Position numbers and translations under genes: made by a program
The notes under the pieces: generated by a model
Seen by the model: only the letters and a program-made list of their open reading frames with translations
Told to the model about the DNA's origin: nothing
The model's database searches: none
Shown here: piece by piece, positions 5,851-10,576 of the stretch
Position numbering within the stretch: position 1 is the stretch's first letter
How the letters are laid out: every line of letters starts with the position of its first letter
Source: an uncultured Clostridia bacterium
GTDB taxonomy: Bacteria > Bacillota > Clostridia > Oscillospirales > CAG-272
Assembly: GCA_947627815.1 (NCBI GenBank)
Contig: CANQXN010000050.1
Location: 1 to 10,576, forward strand
Length of the DNA: 10,576 nt
Direction of reading: 5' to 3'

Positions 5851-6111
5851 ATGGAATTACTCAAGGTTTCGGCCAAATCCAATCCCAACATGGTGGCGGG
5901 CGCCATCGCCGGTATTCTTCGGGAAAACCGCTCGGTGGAGCTTCAGGCCATCGGCGCGGGGTCTGTCAATCAGGCGGTGAAAGCCGTTGCCGTGGCGCGC
6001 GTTTTTCTCACCGATGACGGCATCAACATTGCCGCCGTGCCTTGCTTTACCGAGGTGACGGTGGGAGAGGAAACCCGTACCGCCATCCGGATGGAAATTG
6101 TGAGGATCTGA
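5851..6111 (+). CDS. spoVS: Stage V sporulation protein S
   Basis: This 86-residue protein is highly conserved in spore-formers, where loss of spoVS blocks sporulation at stage V in B. subtilis. The whole sequence fits the family: start MELLKVSAKSNPNMVAGAIAG, middle RENRSVELQAIGAGSVNQAVKA (a nucleic-acid-binding Alba-like fold in known structures), and end TAIRMEIVRI. The length is the family norm. The ribosome binding site GAGGTG (5841-5846) lies five bases before the ATG. It follows ymdB as in Bacillus and ends about 60 nt before a strong terminator. SpoVS homologues also occur in some bacteria that do not form spores, so it supports but does not prove sporulation. How it acts is not fully known. 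Confidence 0.97.
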   Translation: MELLKVSAKSNPNMVAGAIAGILRENRSVELQAIGAGSVNQAVKAVAVARVFLTDDGINIAAVPCFTEVTVGEETRTAIRMEIVRI

Positions 6112-6173
6112 ACCATTCGGACTTTTCACACGCGGGGGATAGGTTTACCCTTTTTCAATTGCATAACTGTCTT

Positions 6174-6212
6174 GGCCTCTGCTTCTTCCCTCCGTGGCAG
6201 GGGCCTTTTTTT
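6174..6212 (+). terminator. Intrinsic terminator after spoVS
   Basis: GGCCTCTGC (6174-6182) pairs with GCAGGGGCC (6197-6205), nine pairs with one G-U wobble and a 14-nt loop, followed directly by seven T (6206-6212). Confidence 0.75.
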
Positions 6213-6213
6213 G

Positions 6214-6311
6214 CCCTTTTTTAAAGTTCTTGGAACCCCCCTTTTCCCCCCTTTTTTAAAGTTCTTAGGGGGGTTCCAAGGGGGGACTTCTTTCAAGAAG
6301 TCCCCCCTTGG
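6214..6311 (+). repeat. Palindromic repeat copy R3, with the core word duplicated
   Basis: The 18-nt word CCCTTTTTTAAAGTTCTT occurs exactly at 6214-6231 and again at 6249-6266, a 35-bp period. Two long stems are possible. One is CTTGGAACCCCCC (6229-6241) with GGGGGGTTCCAAG (6268-6280), 13 perfect pairs. The other joins 6276-6291 with 6296-6311, a perfect 16-bp stem around a TTCA loop. They share 6276-6280 and so compete. The element lies between the spoVS terminator and the hydrolase promoter, whose -35 starts 21 nt later. No gene is seen in 6112-6406. Confidence 0.85.
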
Positions 6312-6332
6312 CGGCGCCCTCCCCCCTTGGGC

Positions 6333-6361
6333 TTGACAAAAAGGGGGAAGCATGATAAGAT
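6333..6361 (+). promoter_or_regulatory. SigA-type extended -10 promoter of the hydrolase-DUF1622 operon
   Basis: Exact TTGACA (6333-6338), a 17-bp spacer and TAAGAT (6356-6361), with an extended -10 TG at 6353-6354. Predicted start is near 6368, giving a leader of about 39 nt. Confidence 0.8.
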
Positions 6362-6406
6362 AAAAAGGAAATTGAGCGAAATTGAGGCAAAAAGGGGGCG
6401 CGGACA

Positions 6407-8035
6407 ATGGGAAAACATTTTCTGGTCAATGACAATCTCTTTTACGACGACGACCCCCAGGCGGCGGCCAATGTCTTTTTGAAAAAATGGCGCGCTTCCG
6501 CCGACAACCCGGCGGACGGTAACCCGGCGGACGAAAAAGCGCTCCCGAGGTGGGAAGAAGCCAAAGCACTCCTGCCCGCGCCGCTCTGGGAGAGCGAAAA
6601 AGGCAAGCGGGCGATCGCGATGTACGACACCGCCTGGCGGCTGGCCTTCGGCAACCTCCGGCGCGCCAACCATAGCGCGGGGTTTGTGTCGGATTATATC
6701 GACACCGCCTTCAACGGCTATCTTTTCATGTGGGATTCCTCCTTCATTGTCATGTTCGGCAAATACGGCCGCCGCGCCTTTGATTTTCAGAAAACGCTTG
6801 ACAACTTCTATTCCCACCAGCATAAAGACGGCTTTATCTGCCGCGAGATCTGCGAAAGCGAGCCGGGCGAGCAGTTTGCCCGCGACGACCCCGCCTCCAC
6901 GGGGCCGAACATTCTCCCTTGGGCGGAGTGGGAATATTACGAATCCACCGGCGACAAAAGCCGCCTTGCCGATGTCTGGGATCCGCTCTGCGCCTATCAT
7001 CGCTGGCTGCAAAAGCACCGCTCCTGGCCGGACGGCTCCTATTTCAGCTGCGGGCTGGCCTGCGGCATGGACAATCAGCCGCGACAGCCGGCGGGCATGA
7101 ACGCCGCCCTGTCCCACGGCTTTATGAGCTGGATCGACGCCTGCGCCGAGCAGTATTTCAGCGCGAAGCTCTTGCAAAAGATGGCGGCGGTGCTTGGCAA
7201 ACCGGCGTCCGATATCCTCCCGCTTGCCGAAGAGGAACGCCTGCTTGCCGATGTGATCAATAACACCATGTGGAGCGAGGCCGACGGCTTTTATTATGAC
7301 AAATACCGCGACGGCAGCCTGTCGGGCGTCAAAACGGTGGGCGCTTATTGGACCCTCGCGGCGGAGCTTGTGCCGCGCGAGCGGCTCGCGCGCTTTCTTG
7401 CGCCGCTGTCCGACCCCGCCGAATTCAACCGCCCTTGCCCCGTGCCTTCGCTTTCGGCTTCCCACCCCGCCTATCGGGCGGACGGCGGCTATTGGTTGGG
7501 GGGCGTCTGGGCGCCGACCGATTACATGCTGCTCCGGGGGCTTTCGGCCTACGGGCAGGAGGCGCTTGCGGGCGAAATCGCCGACCGCTTTTTTGATCAT
7601 GTGCTTGCCGTCTATGACAAGACCGGCACGCTCTTTGAAAACTACGCGCCGGAGTATCCCGCCCCCGGCGTCCCCGCCAAATCGGATTTTGTGGGCTGGA
7701 CGGGGCTTGTCCCCATCTCGATTTTGTTGGAATATCTCTTCGGGCTGCGCCCCCGGGCGGGGGAAAACACCCTCGATTGGCATCTGCGCAAGACCGAACG
7801 CCACGGCGTTCTCCGCTATCCCTTCGGCGAGGGGACGGTCGATCTTGTCTGTGAGGCGCGCGAGAACGAAAGCGAGATGCCGCGCTTGACGGTGCGGACG
7901 GCGCGCCCCTTCACGCTCCGCCTTTTCTGGGGCGGGGAAAAGCAAACCGCTCTTTTTAAAGTGACGCCCGACCGGCAGGTATACGAAGCCGCACAAGCGG
8001 GCAAGGGAGGAAAGCATCATGCAGACGGTATATGA
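6407..8035 (+). CDS. Glycoside hydrolase, clan GH-G-like (GH63/GH37, mannosylglycerate-hydrolase type)
   Basis: This 542-residue (alpha/alpha)6-barrel hydrolase probably acts on an alpha-linked glucoside, trehalose-like or glycerate-glycoside substrate in the cytoplasm. No signal peptide is seen. The family motifs appear in order: LFMWDSSF (W109, D110), CGMDNQPR (219-226, D222 the likely general acid), YWLGGVWAPTDYMLLRGL (362-379), LFENYAPEY (E411 the likely base) and FVGWTGL (428-434), then a C-terminal beta-rich tail. The GMDN(Q/S)PR motif recalls GH63 and mannosylglycerate hydrolase-type enzymes more than true trehalases. AAAGGGGG (6391-6398) precedes the ATG behind an extended -10 promoter. 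An N-terminal stretch carries a short repeat, NPADGNPADEK. The end overlaps the next gene by 17 nt, suggesting translational coupling. The clan is well supported; the substrate is unknown. A longer open frame on the opposite strand is a GC-rich shadow. Confidence 0.85.
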   Translation: MGKHFLVNDNLFYDDDPQAAANVFLKKWRASADNPADGNPADEKALPRWEEAKALLPAPLWESEKGKRAIAMYDTAWRLAFGNLRRANHSAGFVSDYIDTAFNGYLFMWDSSFIVMFGKYGRRAFDFQKTLDNFYSHQHKDGFICREICESEPGEQFARDDPASTGPNILPWAEWEYYESTGDKSRLADVWDPLCAYHRWLQKHRSWPDGSYFSCGLACGMDNQPRQPAGMNAALSHGFMSWIDACAEQYFSAKLLQKMAAVLGKPASDILPLAEEERLLADVINNTMWSEADGFYYDKYRDGSLSGVKTVGAYWTLAAELVPRERLARFLAPLSDPAEFNRPCPVPSLSASHPAYRADGGYWLGGVWAPTDYMLLRGLSAYGQEALAGEIADRFFDHVLAVYDKTGTLFENYAPEYPAPGVPAKSDFVGWTGLVPISILLEYLFGLRPRAGENTLDWHLRKTERHGVLRYPFGEGTVDLVCEARENESEMPRLTVRTARPFTLRLFWGGEKQTALFKVTPDRQVYEAAQAGKGGKHHADGI

Positions 8036-8462
8036 CAATTTGGAAGCGGCGGTGGAATGGATCGTCAAATACGCCATTCTGCTCATCGATTTTATCGGCA
8101 TGGCGGTGCTGCTTTACACGGTGGTTCATGTGCTGATCAGCTCGCTTTTAAAAAAGCGCCGCCAGCGGCTGGAGCTGGTGGAGGGGATCTCTTTTGTGCT
8201 CGAACTCATCATGGGCGGCGAGCTGTTGCGCACCATTGTGGCCAGAGAGTGGTCGGAGCTTTTGATCCTCGGCGCCATCATCCTGATCCGCGCCGCGCTC
8301 TCGCTTTTGATCCACTGGGAGATTCGGGAGGAGCGCCGCCACTCGGAAGCGGCACAGGCGTCTCTGCCTTCCGGCGAGGCAGGCGCGCAAACGCCTACCG
8401 GCAGCGGTGAAAGCGGCGGCGAAAGCGGCGAAAGCGGCGGTGAAACCGCAAGTGAAACATAA
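8019..8462 (+). CDS. DUF1622-like small membrane protein
   Basis: This 147-residue inner-membrane protein has three predicted membrane segments: about 18-42, 57-75 and 81-99. The pattern FVLELIMGGELLRTIVA...LLILGAIILIRAALSLLIHWEI resembles the DUF1622 family (first region basic KKRRQR, then a conserved E-LLRT-V helix), whose function is unknown. The C-terminal tail after about residue 105 is charged and low in complexity, ending in Gly-Glu-Ser repeats (128-147). AAGGGAGG (8003-8010) eight bases before the ATG fixes the start inside the hydrolase gene, with a 17-nt overlap, so the two are expected to be co-translated. It ends at a very strong terminator. A physical or functional partnership with the hydrolase is inferred only from this overlap. 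Confidence 0.8.
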   Translation: MQTVYDNLEAAVEWIVKYAILLIDFIGMAVLLYTVVHVLISSLLKKRRQRLELVEGISFVLELIMGGELLRTIVAREWSELLILGAIILIRAALSLLIHWEIREERRHSEAAQASLPSGEAGAQTPTGSGESGGESGESGGETASET

Positions 8463-8505
8463 AAAATCGGGCAAAATGTCTTTTCAGACATTTTGCCCGA
8501 TTTTT
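8462..8505. terminator. Perfect 20-bp bidirectional terminator between convergent genes
   Basis: Positions 8462-8481 pair without mismatch with 8486-8505 around a TTTC loop, with A5 and T5 ends on the outside of the stem. The same structure serves both strands, ending the DUF1622-like gene (its stop codon overlaps the first base) and the minus-strand membrane-protein gene, which stops 12 nt away. Confidence 0.9.
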
Positions 8506-8517
8506 GTGCGCTTGGCA

Positions 8518-9054
8518 TTATTCTTCCGGCGGGTTTTCCTCGAGCAGGCGGGAGAGCAGGGCGGCGAAAGTTTGATCTGGTTCAAAGAGCAGATAGCGCG
8601 CCTCGTCCCCTTCGTGATATAAAAGAATGTGGCTATCGCGGGCGGCAAAGTTACTGCGCAGATCGCCGCCGCATTTTCGCCCTTTTCGGGCGATTTTTTT
8701 ATTTTTGCGGGTGAGCGGGAGCAGTTTTTCGCAGTCGGACAGGGAGAGAACGCCCAGTCGGCGGCTGCTTTTGCCGATGACCAGGTGGAACAAAAGCAAA
8801 GGGCGCGGCTCGTCATGTGATATTTGCGCCTGCGCAAACGCAGTCGCGGGCGCGATCGTATATACAAAATCGGTGAGCAAGTAGCGGCGCAGCACCAAAA
8901 GCCCCGCGCCGGCGAGCAGCAGGGCGCTGGGCAGATTGACAGCCAGCAGTCCGGCATCGAGGGCAATCAAAATTACAAAAACAAAGGCGGTACCCAGCAA
9001 GCTGCCGGCCAGCAGTGCCGCCGGCGCTATCTTCTTTTTTGGCTTATATTGCAT
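8518..9054 (-). CDS. Two-TM membrane protein of unknown function
   Basis: I do not recognise this 178-residue protein. It has a basic start (MQYKPKKK), two adjacent membrane segments (about 12-32 and 34-55) forming a hairpin, and a soluble C-terminal part of ~120 residues, probably cytoplasmic. The soluble part opens with RRYLLTDFVYTI, has a lysine/arginine-rich stretch (RKNKKIARKGRK) in the middle and closes with YLLFEPDQTFAALLSRLLEE. A two-TM hairpin followed by a small beta-rich domain with a terminal helix is reminiscent of bacterial PH-like membrane proteins, but this is weak inference. TGGAG on the minus strand lies about eight bases before the ATG at 9054. The gene is single, divergent from the operon to its right and convergent with the hydrolase operon. 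Confidence 0.75.
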   Translation of the reverse strand: MQYKPKKKIAPAALLAGSLLGTAFVFVILIALDAGLLAVNLPSALLLAGAGLLVLRRYLLTDFVYTIAPATAFAQAQISHDEPRPLLLFHLVIGKSSRRLGVLSLSDCEKLLPLTRKNKKIARKGRKCGGDLRSNFAARDSHILLYHEGDEARYLLFEPDQTFAALLSRLLEENPPEE

Positions 9055-9081
9055 TTTATTTTCTCCATGTTCTTTTCTTGA

Positions 9082-9127
9082 CCTACTTTTCTTGAAAGAA
9101 AAGTAGGCAAAAGAACTTTAAAAAGGG
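9082..9127 (-). repeat. Palindromic repeat copy R4, minus orientation
   Basis: CCTACTTTTCT (9082-9092) pairs with AGAAAAGTAGG (9097-9107), 11 perfect pairs with a 4-nt loop. It is followed by AAGAACTTTAAAAAGGG (9111-9127), the exact reverse complement of the R3 core word minus one T. The hairpin loop (TTTCAAG on the minus strand) matches that of R3. It lies between divergently transcribed genes. Confidence 0.8.
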
Positions 9128-9165
9128 AAAAATATAGGTAAAAACCATTTACTTTAAATTTGTAA

Positions 9166-9243
9166 AGACTTTAAAAAGGGGTACCAAAAAAGCCATTTCC
9201 CCGGATAAAGTTTTTCCGCTTCCCTTTTTTCCAAAAAGGGAAG
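9166..9243 (-). repeat. Degenerate repeat copy R4b
   Basis: GACTTTAAAAAGGGG (9167-9181) is a second minus-oriented core-like word. Further on, CTTCCCTTTTT (9219-9229) pairs with AAAAAGGGAAG (9233-9243), an 11-bp stem with a TCC loop. The parts fit the R1-R4 layout but the match is looser. No clear promoter for the operon starting at 9315 is visible in 9128-9314. Confidence 0.5.
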
Positions 9244-9314
9244 AAAAAAGAAGAACAAAAAAGAATGAGAAACATATATTGAGAATAAGAAAAAGCGAAA
9301 AGGAGGCAAAGCTT

Positions 9315-9554
9315 GTGGCAATGACGATAGACCCAAGCCGCCTGAAAGGCATTGATGAAAAGACGCTGGCGGGCATGATTTACGATATTGTGCGTTCCAT
9401 GGGAATGAGCGAGGAAAAGGCGAGAGCCGCCGCGCAGAACGCCGGCTCGGTAAAAGCGACCTTGGAAAACGCCGACGAGCGGCAGATCAAACGCATTCTC
9501 TCGGTGATCGGCGACCGGCGCGCCGAGGACATTCTGAAAAAGTACGGCAGGTGA
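9315..9554 (+). CDS. Small helical protein of unknown function, first gene of operon
   Basis: This is a 79-residue protein I do not recognise. The start is taken as GTG at 9315, eight bases after AAGGAGG (9300-9306). The in-frame ATG at 9321 is 14 bases away, which is too far, and an ATG at 9279 lies before the ribosome binding site. The product is highly charged and predicted all-helical: DEKTLAGMIYDIVRSMG (14-30), SEEKARAAAQNAGSVKATLE (32-51), DERQIKRILSVIG (54-66) and RRAEDILKKYGR at the end. There is no membrane segment, cysteine or histidine, so it is probably a cytoplasmic binding or scaffold protein. The middle faintly recalls UBA-type three-helix bundles, which is weak inference. The next gene starts 4 nt later, so these are one transcription unit. 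Confidence 0.8.
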   Translation: MAMTIDPSRLKGIDEKTLAGMIYDIVRSMGMSEEKARAAAQNAGSVKATLENADERQIKRILSVIGDRRAEDILKKYGR

Positions 9555-9558
9555 TCCC

Positions 9559-9981
9559 ATGGCAGAGGCATTTCAACCCGACGCGCTGGTTAAGCAATTG
9601 CTCAACGATCCGGCGCTCTTAAAAAACGCCATGCAAATGGCCAATGTGCTGGCGCAAAGCGGCGTGCTGGATTCCCTCGCGGCCGATGTCGCCAGCGATA
9701 AAACAGAACCCACCGCACCCGCTGGCGGCTTTGCCACTCCCACCGCCGGCTCCGCTTTCGCAACTCCCGATGCGCCCGCCTCCGGCGGGCAAGCGCCGGC
9801 GCAGGCGCCGGTTCTTCTGCCGGCCGGCGTGGTGGGCGGCAGTTTCGGCAGGGACATTCGGCGGCATAAAAAGCTCTTGGAGGCGCTCTGCCTCCATATG
9901 GAGGGCGAGCGAAAAGAAAAACTCGAATTTGTCATCCGGCTGTTGGAAATTTTGGAGCTTGCCGGCGGACTGAAAAGGTAG
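9559..9981 (+). CDS. Helix-linker-helix protein of unknown function, second gene of operon
   Basis: This 140-residue protein is not recognised. It has two helical ends joined by a disordered linker. The N-terminal part (8-45) reads DALVKQLLNDPALLKNAMQM... and is amphipathic. The linker (about 49-95) is rich in Pro, Ala, Gly and Thr. The C-terminal part (98-140) is strongly charged, IRRHKKLLEALCLHMEGERK...LEILELAGGLKR, likely a long helix or coiled coil. The ribosome binding site AGGTGA (9549-9554) overlaps the stop codon of the preceding gene, and the start follows by 4 nt, indicating tight coupling. The next gene starts 12 nt after its stop. No signal peptide or membrane segment is present. 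The composition suggests an adaptor or scaffold; the partner is unknown. Confidence 0.8.
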   Translation: MAEAFQPDALVKQLLNDPALLKNAMQMANVLAQSGVLDSLAADVASDKTEPTAPAGGFATPTAGSAFATPDAPASGGQAPAQAPVLLPAGVVGGSFGRDIRRHKKLLEALCLHMEGERKEKLEFVIRLLEILELAGGLKR

Positions 9982-9993
9982 GTGAAAGCGGCG

Positions 9994-10576
9994 ATGTATT
10001 CGAGAAAAACATACCGGCAGACGCCGCCCGGCTATAGCGGCACCGCCATTTCGCCGGCGGAGACGCTGCCCGATGTGCGTTTTCGCGCCGGCGCTGCCGG
10101 CGCAAGCGCCCGAGGCGCAAGCGCTGCCGGCGCAAGCGCAAGCGCAGGCGCAGGCGGACAGCAGAACGGGCGAATCTATACCCAGCGCATTCCCGTGCCG
10201 CCCCTGCCGCTCGAAGGGGAGCTTGCCGGCAAGCCGACCGCCGGCCAACCGGCGGCAGAGCCGCAAAGAAGCTCCCCGTTTGCCGTCATCAATCAGAACA
10301 TGACCGCGCTGCGGGATACGGTGGGGTGGCTGGTGGGGCAGTTGAACGCGCAGGAGAGCAAAGAAGGGGAAGACAGCGAAAAAAAGGAAATTTTGCAGGG
10401 AAAGGATCTCCAAGGGCAAACGAGCGCGCCTGCGCCTGCACAAGTGCAGTCGCAGGACGAAGCCATACCCCCGACAGGCGAGGGCGACAGCGCCCCCGAA
10501 GTCCCCGAAGTCCCCGAAGAAGCGCCCGAACCCCCCGAAGCCCCCGCCGCGCCCGAAACGCCCGAAATCGCCATCC
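9994..10576 (+). CDS. Low-complexity protein of unknown function, third gene of operon, cut by window end
   Basis: An open frame of 194 complete codons runs off the window without a stop. AGGTGA (9980-9985) sits eight bases before the ATG, just after the previous gene's stop. The protein begins MYSRKTYRQTPPGYSGTAI, where the PPGYSG motif is distinctive. Then follow an Ala/Gly/Ser stretch (32-55), a proline-rich segment (IPVPPLPLEG, 66-75) and a short helical island SPFAVINQNMTALRDTVGWL (94-113) continuing VGQLNAQE. An acidic region rich in Pro-Glu follows, with PEVPEVPEEAPEPPEAP-type repeats (168-191). No membrane segment or signal peptide is visible. The product is largely disordered and could be a scaffold, a surface/spore-coat type protein or a linker of a larger protein whose domain lies beyond the window. 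I cannot assign a function. Confidence 0.75.
   Translation, partial: MYSRKTYRQTPPGYSGTAISPAETLPDVRFRAGAAGASARGASAAGASASAGAGGQQNGRIYTQRIPVPPLPLEGELAGKPTAGQPAAEPQRSSPFAVINQNMTALRDTVGWLVGQLNAQESKEGEDSEKKEILQGKDLQGQTSAPAPAQVQSQDEAIPPTGEGDSAPEVPEVPEEAPEPPEAPAAPETPEIAI
10091..10139 (+). repeat. 30-bp in-frame tandem repeat in the third operon gene
   Basis: The 19-mer GCGCTGCCGGCGCAAGCGC occurs exactly at 10091-10109 and 10121-10139, with a 30-bp period (ten codons). It encodes the repeating Ala-Gly-Ala-Ser stretch and is followed by shorter GCAAGCGCAGGC-like units. It keeps the reading frame and is prone to length change. Confidence 0.8.

Noticed and set aside
6293..8101. 602-codon minus-strand frame, longer than the hydrolase gene it overlaps
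   Set aside because: Long antisense frames are expected in GC-rich genes. The plus strand has the GH-G motifs, promoter and ribosome binding site, while the minus frame shows no recognisable domain and runs into the R3 hairpins.
9128..9314. Promoters for the two divergent genes in this gap
   Set aside because: TATATT-like -10 words occur on both strands (e.g. 9275-9280) but none has an acceptable -35 at 16-18 bp, so I did not call any.
9619..10443. 274-codon minus-strand frame opposite the right-end operon
   Set aside because: Shadow of the second and third operon genes. The plus strand has ribosome binding sites at each start with tight spacing.

Overview
The window looks like chromosomal DNA of a GC-rich, endospore-forming member of the Clostridia (Bacillota). 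The evidence is the block ribonuclease Y (rny) – YmdB-type phosphodiesterase – spoVS, which is conserved in spore-forming Firmicutes, together with strong AGGAGG-type ribosome binding sites, SigA-type promoters with near-perfect TTGACA/TATAAT boxes and U-tract terminators. No tRNA, rRNA, CRISPR array, transposase or phage gene is visible.

Layout: (1) 1-507 holds no convincing gene. It carries a ~64-bp direct repeat in two copies, then a dense cluster of hairpins, then the promoter of an XRE-type regulator (508-1614). This gene is visibly more AT-rich than its neighbours. (2) 1615-1848 is the convergent gap between the regulator and an M14 zinc peptidase on the minus strand (1849-2943). It has a shared bidirectional terminator flanked by two inverted copies of a hairpin-bearing repeat. 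(3) 2944-3173 is a divergent promoter region for the peptidase and rny, with back-to-back TTGACA boxes. (4) 3174-6111 is rny – ymdB – spoVS, each with its own ribosome binding site. At least rny and spoVS appear to have their own promoters. (5) 6112-6406 has the spoVS terminator, another copy of the repeat family and an extended -10 promoter. This promoter drives a clan GH-G-like glycoside hydrolase (6407-8035) that overlaps a small DUF1622-like membrane protein by 17 nt. (6) A perfect 20-bp stem terminator separates this pair from a convergent two-TM membrane protein of unknown function (8518-9054). (7) After another repeat-bearing gap, a tight three-gene operon of unrecognised small or low-complexity proteins begins (9315-9554, 9559-9981, 9994 to beyond the window end).

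How the genes work together: Rny (membrane-anchored endoribonuclease) and the YmdB-like phosphodiesterase are linked to RNA turnover and developmental decisions in Bacillus, and SpoVS is a sporulation protein. The M14 peptidase resembles gamma-D-glutamyl-diamino-acid peptidases and may process cell-wall peptides. The other loci cannot be tied to a pathway from sequence alone.

The most unusual feature is a family of intergenic palindromic repeats. Their shared core is roughly CCCTTTTTTAAAGTTCTT followed by a long G/C-clamped hairpin. It recurs in four gaps, in both orientations, and is absent from the coding regions. The least explained genes are the three at the right end.
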